NCBI RefSeq assembly: GCF_000236905.1
Contig: NC_016525.1
Location: 124,001 to 188,000 of the forward strand
Length of the DNA: 64,000 bases
Source: Tetrapisispora phaffii CBS 4417
Lineage: Eukaryota > Ascomycota > Saccharomycetes > Saccharomycetales > Saccharomycetaceae
Reading direction: 5' to 3'
Shown here: positions 59,985-64,000 of the stretch, piece after piece
Layout: each line of letters starts with the position of its first letter
How positions within the stretch are numbered: the stretch's first letter is position 1
The notes under the pieces: generated by a model
What the model saw: the letters and a program-made list of their open reading frames with translations, nothing else
The model's database searches: none
Told to the model about the DNA's origin: nothing
Translations under genes and position numbers: made by a program

Positions 59985-60470
59985 CCTGTAGTAATATATA
60001 TTGGAAAACCCAAAGCAATTTTTCTTTGGTCGAAAATAAACCCCAGAATTTTTACCAATAGAGTAGACCGTTGTGCGACTAAGTTAACCGATCCTCTCTT
60101 AAGCAACACTCGTCGACCTTCTCAACCCAACTACGAGACCAACAACCAAAAAACCTATCGATCGAAATAAGCTGATTGTTACTTTTAAATACTTTTGAGC
60201 TTGTCTTAACTTTAGGACCTTTGAACCTTTCGGTTTCCTGAATGTGGCTTAGAAGGTTGGCAGGCCTGTTAGGGAAAAGGCTGTACTCCTGTTATTTCAT
60301 TCCTAAGGGTCACGTGCCACAGGCGTCTCTCGATGAGCAGAAGACAGGAAGTTCGACCAACTTTGCAGAGTTGTTCTTATATAAAGAGACGGGGGGTTCA
60401 GTGAAGTGGGGTTCTTCTACTTTCGCGGTTGGTTGCATGGCAGACTGTATGCTGGAGACCAACGTTTGCC
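59985..60470. other. Divergent promoter region PMC1/SEN34
   Basis: 486 bp. From about 60240 it becomes GC-richer, continuous with SEN34. A 120-codon frame (60242-60604) starts with ATG and overlaps SEN34 out of frame; it shows no recognisable family. Confidence 0.5.
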
Positions 60471-61196
60471 ATGCCCACGCTACAGGTGATCCATTACTTG
60501 CATGGTGGCTACAGTCTGCCACAGGTGTTCAGTGTCGAAGATGCAGCAGAGCTGCGAGAGAAACATGGGATCTACGGTATTCTATCGGGGACACTGCCGC
60601 TTAACGCCCAGCAGAACAGTTTCTTGTACTTGCCGTTGACATTGTCGCTTGAAGAGGCTTTTTTCCTCGTGAAGAACGGACATGCGAACCTCAGCGTCGT
60701 CGAATCTGCAACGAATGCTGCTGTCATTGCCCTCAAGAACCAGGACCTACAATCGCCGGTCGAAGGTAATTACGTGCTGACGCCAGATCAGTTTGGAGTG
60801 CGTCCTGAGACCCCCAAGGATACTGCTCTGCGATGGCTCTTGCACAATGCCGGCCAGGTTCAATTGTCGTACCCTCTGTATGAGAAACTGCGGAGTGTTG
60901 GGATCACTGTGCTTCCAGGAGCACGGTTCGGTTGCAAATATGTCGGCTACCCCGGCGACCCGCTTAGATACCATTCGCAGCACCTTGTGACAGAACCCCT
61001 ACGCTACACTGACGACACAGTCAATCTGTTGCAGCTTGTGAACTTAACCAGACTCGGCACCATCGTCAAGAAGTCGGTCATAGTGTCCGGCGTCTTGGAG
61101 GCCCCAACGAAGCTCGAGCAGCCCCACAAGCAAAAACAAAAACAGAAATTCGACACAGTGAAGGTATTCACCATCGAATGGTGTGGTTTTGGCTGA
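60471..61196 (+). CDS. SEN34: SEN34, tRNA-splicing endonuclease catalytic subunit
   Basis: 241 residues from ATG 60471 (275 in S. cerevisiae). Conserved GIYGILSGTLP and AQQNSFLYLPL near the N terminus; the catalytic triad is Y160 and H168 in YPGDPLRYHS and K201 in RLGTIVKK. It ends FTIEWCGFG like Sen34. Sen34 cuts the 3' splice site of tRNA introns, on the mitochondrial surface in yeast. The central linker is shorter than in S. cerevisiae. About 17 residues precede the family start (PQVFSVEDA), so the true start or a 5' intron is uncertain. GC content is about half, well above its neighbours. Confidence 0.9.
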   Translation: MPTLQVIHYLHGGYSLPQVFSVEDAAELREKHGIYGILSGTLPLNAQQNSFLYLPLTLSLEEAFFLVKNGHANLSVVESATNAAVIALKNQDLQSPVEGNYVLTPDQFGVRPETPKDTALRWLLHNAGQVQLSYPLYEKLRSVGITVLPGARFGCKYVGYPGDPLRYHSQHLVTEPLRYTDDTVNLLQLVNLTRLGTIVKKSVIVSGVLEAPTKLEQPHKQKQKQKFDTVKVFTIEWCGFG

Positions 61197-61722
61197 ACTA
61201 TACAACTCAAGCCATCTTCCGATACACTCACACACATATACATTAGCACCTGCTCATCGTAGAAACGACGTCCTGGGTAACGCGATGAGCTGTCTCGCCC
61301 ATAAAATTTTTTTAAACTTTTCAAAAACAGACACCTTTCACCATAATAAATAACAAATATACAAGATATAATTATAAATGTAGTTATAATTATAATGTCA
61401 GTTAGGTTCGAGGTTCGAATTGAATTGTGTTGTGGTTATCGATAGATCTCTATCGAACGAACGAACGAATACTGTGTTTTTCCCCGGTTCCCTCACCCAA
61501 ATTACGTTAGATGAATTAGACATCATACATACTTCAATATTTTCCAAACTGTACACTATTTTTGTTTTTTTCTATTGTATATTAAAGTAATACTAATTGT
61601 ACCATATTTTATTATCACTGTATATTAATTCATTTTACTCCCCCCCCCCCCTTCCCTTTCCCATTTTTTTCAAAGAACACTTATCCAGATCTTCGCACAT
61701 ATAATATACTACTAAACTAGCT
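61197..61722. other. PUF4 upstream region
   Basis: 526 bp with PAC and RRPE elements (61252-61311), a short GAAC tandem (about 61456-61470) and a poly-C tract (61641-61651). No gene recognised. Confidence 0.6.
61252..61313 (+). promoter_or_regulatory. Two PAC elements and an RRPE-like site upstream of PUF4
   Basis: GCTCATCG (61252-61259, PAC on the minus strand), GCGATGAGC (61282-61290, PAC on the plus strand) and AAAATTTTT (61303-61311, RRPE-like). This cluster marks ribosome-biogenesis promoters. The nearest downstream start is PUF4 at 61723. Confidence 0.65.
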
Positions 61723-64000
61723 ATGTCTTTAGAAACTGTTGAAAAAGCTTCGACTCTACCTCCTGTAGACCCTGAAGTGATCAATTCTGCTTTGAATGAG
61801 TTACATTTAGATGGCGTAGATGTCGAATTACCTGCAGGGTTACCTTCAGGAAAACATGACATTAGCTTGAAAGATGACAAGATTAATAAAGTCTCAATGA
61901 AACAAAATGGTGGCGCTTCAAACAAGAGCAACAATATCAAAAATAAATATAAAAATAAATTCAAGTCGAAGAACTACAAGGAAGTTGACTATTCAATGAG
62001 CAACTTCATTCCCAATGCCGATGCAATAGACACGGCCAACCATGGATCTTTCCAGTTACAATCTGATTCAGGAATAAACGCAATGTTACAAAACAATGGT
62101 GCTAATAATTTCCCACCTTTATTCAGTCCACATCAGCACTCACAGATGATGAACATGAACATGAATATGAACATGAACATGAACATGAACATGAATATGA
62201 ACGTCGGAATGAACATGAACTTTGTTCCATACAATCAAATGATGCCTCTACCACCGCACAATATGATGCCACAGAATGATAGTCATTTGACATTATTAGA
62301 AACTGAAACAGAAATAACTACTGCGTCTGGTGACGATATCGATATTCAAGTTAAAACGGATGTATCCAAAACTGTTAAAAGTAAAGGAAAATCAGAGATT
62401 GAAGATAATAATGCTGAGAATAATGAAAATAACGATGCTGAAGAAAATAATAAAGAGAATAATGATCATTCACTAAACGTTATTAATCAATCATCCTCTT
62501 TCCCTGCTTCTGCTTACCCTTATGGCGGCCCTCTATTGCAACCAAACCAAATGAATATGTCATTATCTGGAAATAGCTCAGCAGCAAACATCAATCATCC
62601 ACCACATTTCAACTCATCATTCCCAGGTGGATATGGCTTTAATTCACCTTTCCAATCCTTTTCCCCGATTTTACACCATCCACATTCACCAGTTCCACCA
62701 AATTTGGCAATGAACCCTTCATTATCATTAAACCCAGATATTTCACCAGAACCATTACCTCTTGGTACTCACGATGGTACTGCAATAACTAGTGGCAGTA
62801 TGGTTAATGAACCATCCGGAAATGAAGCTAATACTTCAAGTCCGTCTGAATTTTCCCAATTTCATAATGGTACTCCTGTTCCATGGATGTATGGTGCTCA
62901 TCCATTTGGGCCAATGGTTCCTCATCCACATTCTATGCCTCATCATCCTCATATAATGAATAATCGTAACAACGGTAATTATAGCAATAACACCAATGGA
63001 TACAATAAAGATGATAACAAAGTGAATTATGTTAGAAACAGAAATGGTAATCAAATGAAAAACCAATATGGCGGATATGTACAACGCAAATATGACGATT
63101 CACTCATTTACAATGATGCAACCTTGGATCAATTCATCGGATCTATCTATTCTTTATGTAAAGATCAGCATGGATGTCGTTTCTTACAAAAACAATTAGA
63201 TTTAGTCGGCGAACAGGCTGCTAACACGATTTTTGAAGAAATAAAAAACCATTGTATAGAGTTAATGACCGATTCTTTTGGCAACTATTTAATTCAAAAG
63301 TTATTAGAGAGAATTACTTTGGAACAGAGATTAATAATTATTAACATTTCTGCTCCATACTTCATCGATATCGCTCTCAACCCTCATGGAACAAGAGCTT
63401 TACAAAAGTTAGTAGAATGCATCAAAACAGATGAAGAAGCTAAAATCATTGTAGATTCATTAAAGCCATCAATTGTTGAGTTAAGTAAAGATTTAAATGG
63501 TAACCATGTGGTTCAGAAAATTTTACAACAATTCAAGCCTGAATTCATCCAATTCATATTTGAAGCAGCTTGCCAAAATTGTATCGAAATTGCTACTCAT
63601 AGACATGGTTGTTGTGTTTTGCAACGTTGTTTAGATAGCGGCACTACTACCCAATGCGAATCTTTATGCGAACAGTTATTAATCAACATTGATCGTCTAT
63701 CTTTCAACCCTTTTGGTAATTATGTTATCCAATACGTTATCACTAAAGAAGTTGAGACAGGGAACTATAACTATTCTTATAAATATATCAATATTTTGAA
63801 ACACAAAATCAAGGATCTCTCATTGCATAAATTTGGATCAAACGTTGTCGAAAAGTTATTACGTACTCCTGTATTATCTGAAACTATTATATTAGAATTA
63901 TTGAAAAAAGGTGGTAAAAATGAAATTGAAATTTTATTAAACGATAGCTATGGTAACTATGTTTTACAAACAGCTCTAGATGTTACTCATGAAAGTAACG
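61723..64000 (+). CDS. PUF4: PUF4, Pumilio-family mRNA-binding protein (3' end beyond window)
   Basis: 759 complete codons from ATG 61723, continuing past the right edge. A long disordered N-terminal half contains a Met-Asn repeat (62149-62220) and AYPYGGPLLQPN, a segment shared with S. cerevisiae Puf4. The PUF domain starts at about residue 463 (DQFIGSIYSLCKDQHGCRFL), followed by successive repeats such as DSFGNYLIQKLLE, NPHGTRALQKLVE, DLNGNHVVQKI and HRHGCCVLQRCL. Puf4 binds UGUA-containing 3' UTRs, many of nucleolar and ribosome-biogenesis mRNAs, and promotes their decay via Ccr4-Not. The final repeats and stop are missing only because the window ends. Confidence 0.95.
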   Translation, partial: MSLETVEKASTLPPVDPEVINSALNELHLDGVDVELPAGLPSGKHDISLKDDKINKVSMKQNGGASNKSNNIKNKYKNKFKSKNYKEVDYSMSNFIPNADAIDTANHGSFQLQSDSGINAMLQNNGANNFPPLFSPHQHSQMMNMNMNMNMNMNMNMNMNVGMNMNFVPYNQMMPLPPHNMMPQNDSHLTLLETETEITTASGDDIDIQVKTDVSKTVKSKGKSEIEDNNAENNENNDAEENNKENNDHSLNVINQSSSFPASAYPYGGPLLQPNQMNMSLSGNSSAANINHPPHFNSSFPGGYGFNSPFQSFSPILHHPHSPVPPNLAMNPSLSLNPDISPEPLPLGTHDGTAITSGSMVNEPSGNEANTSSPSEFSQFHNGTPVPWMYGAHPFGPMVPHPHSMPHHPHIMNNRNNGNYSNNTNGYNKDDNKVNYVRNRNGNQMKNQYGGYVQRKYDDSLIYNDATLDQFIGSIYSLCKDQHGCRFLQKQLDLVGEQAANTIFEEIKNHCIELMTDSFGNYLIQKLLERITLEQRLIIINISAPYFIDIALNPHGTRALQKLVECIKTDEEAKIIVDSLKPSIVELSKDLNGNHVVQKILQQFKPEFIQFIFEAACQNCIEIATHRHGCCVLQRCLDSGTTTQCESLCEQLLINIDRLSFNPFGNYVIQYVITKEVETGNYNYSYKYINILKHKIKDLSLHKFGSNVVEKLLRTPVLSETIILELLKKGGKNEIEILLNDSYGNYVLQTALDVTHESN
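62149..62220 (+). repeat. ATGAAC tandem repeat in PUF4
   Basis: About a dozen copies of the hexamer ATGAAC or ATGAAT, one interrupted, encoding an (Met-Asn) run in the disordered N-terminal half. Confidence 0.9.

Noticed and set aside
1..64000. CRISPR arrays, bacterial insertion sequences or prophage
   Set aside because: No such structures were seen, and the content is clearly yeast nuclear DNA.

Overview
The window is nuclear DNA from a budding yeast of the family Saccharomycetaceae. The evidence is AT-rich sequence, short introns with TACTAAC branch points, tRNA genes with short introns, solo LTRs of Ty1/copia-like elements next to tRNA genes, and about thirty proteins recognisable as orthologues of Saccharomyces cerevisiae genes. 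Genes that S. cerevisiae keeps on two duplicated tracks are interleaved here: YGL0xx with YBL0xx genes, YGR14x-15x with YGL03x genes, and YAR00x with YGL00x genes. Many members of both tracks are missing. This is the pattern of a post-whole-genome-duplication yeast that split off early and lost a different set of duplicates, such as the Vanderwaltozyma/Tetrapisispora group. The species assignment is inference. A 20-base run of N at 56407-56426 marks an assembly gap.

Left part, 1-28 kb: the 3' end of an ENP2-like gene, a short Ecl1-like protein, HOP2 (with an intron whose splicing frame is puzzling and URS1 sites upstream), HIR1, KAP122, ATE1, a haspin kinase (ALK1/ALK2), FMT1, RRN6, SCW11 with a long STS repeat, a solo LTR, tRNA-Phe(GAA), CGR1, CCM1, AGA2, tRNA-Val(AAC), and an old LTR with a younger one inserted into it. 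AGA2 is preceded by a perfectly symmetric alpha2-Mcm1-alpha2 operator flanked by Ste12 sites.

Middle part, 28-46 kb: MPO1, SCL1 (with a PACE box), an unrecognised CxxC...HxxxC protein, ERG4, a GC-rich divergent intergenic region, MNN1, TAD3, VPS8 and EFM5 (two introns). The EFM5-NUP60 interval holds a candidate point centromere at about 44265-44420. That is the ancestral centromere position, because in S. cerevisiae CEN7 abuts EFM5 and CEN1 abuts NUP60. A solo LTR with a clean target duplication and tRNA-Pro(UGG) follow.

Right part, 46-64 kb: NUP60, ERP1, SWD1, CDH1, a Zn2Cys6 regulator, COG7, PMC1, SEN34 (in a GC-rich island) and PUF4, which runs off the end of the window and has PAC/RRPE elements upstream.

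Genes of the S. cerevisiae YGL arm lie on both sides of the candidate centromere, and HOP2 and AGA2, adjacent in S. cerevisiae, are 24 kb apart. The region has therefore been reshuffled by inversions, one breakpoint of which coincides with the LTR/tRNA cluster at 27-28 kb.
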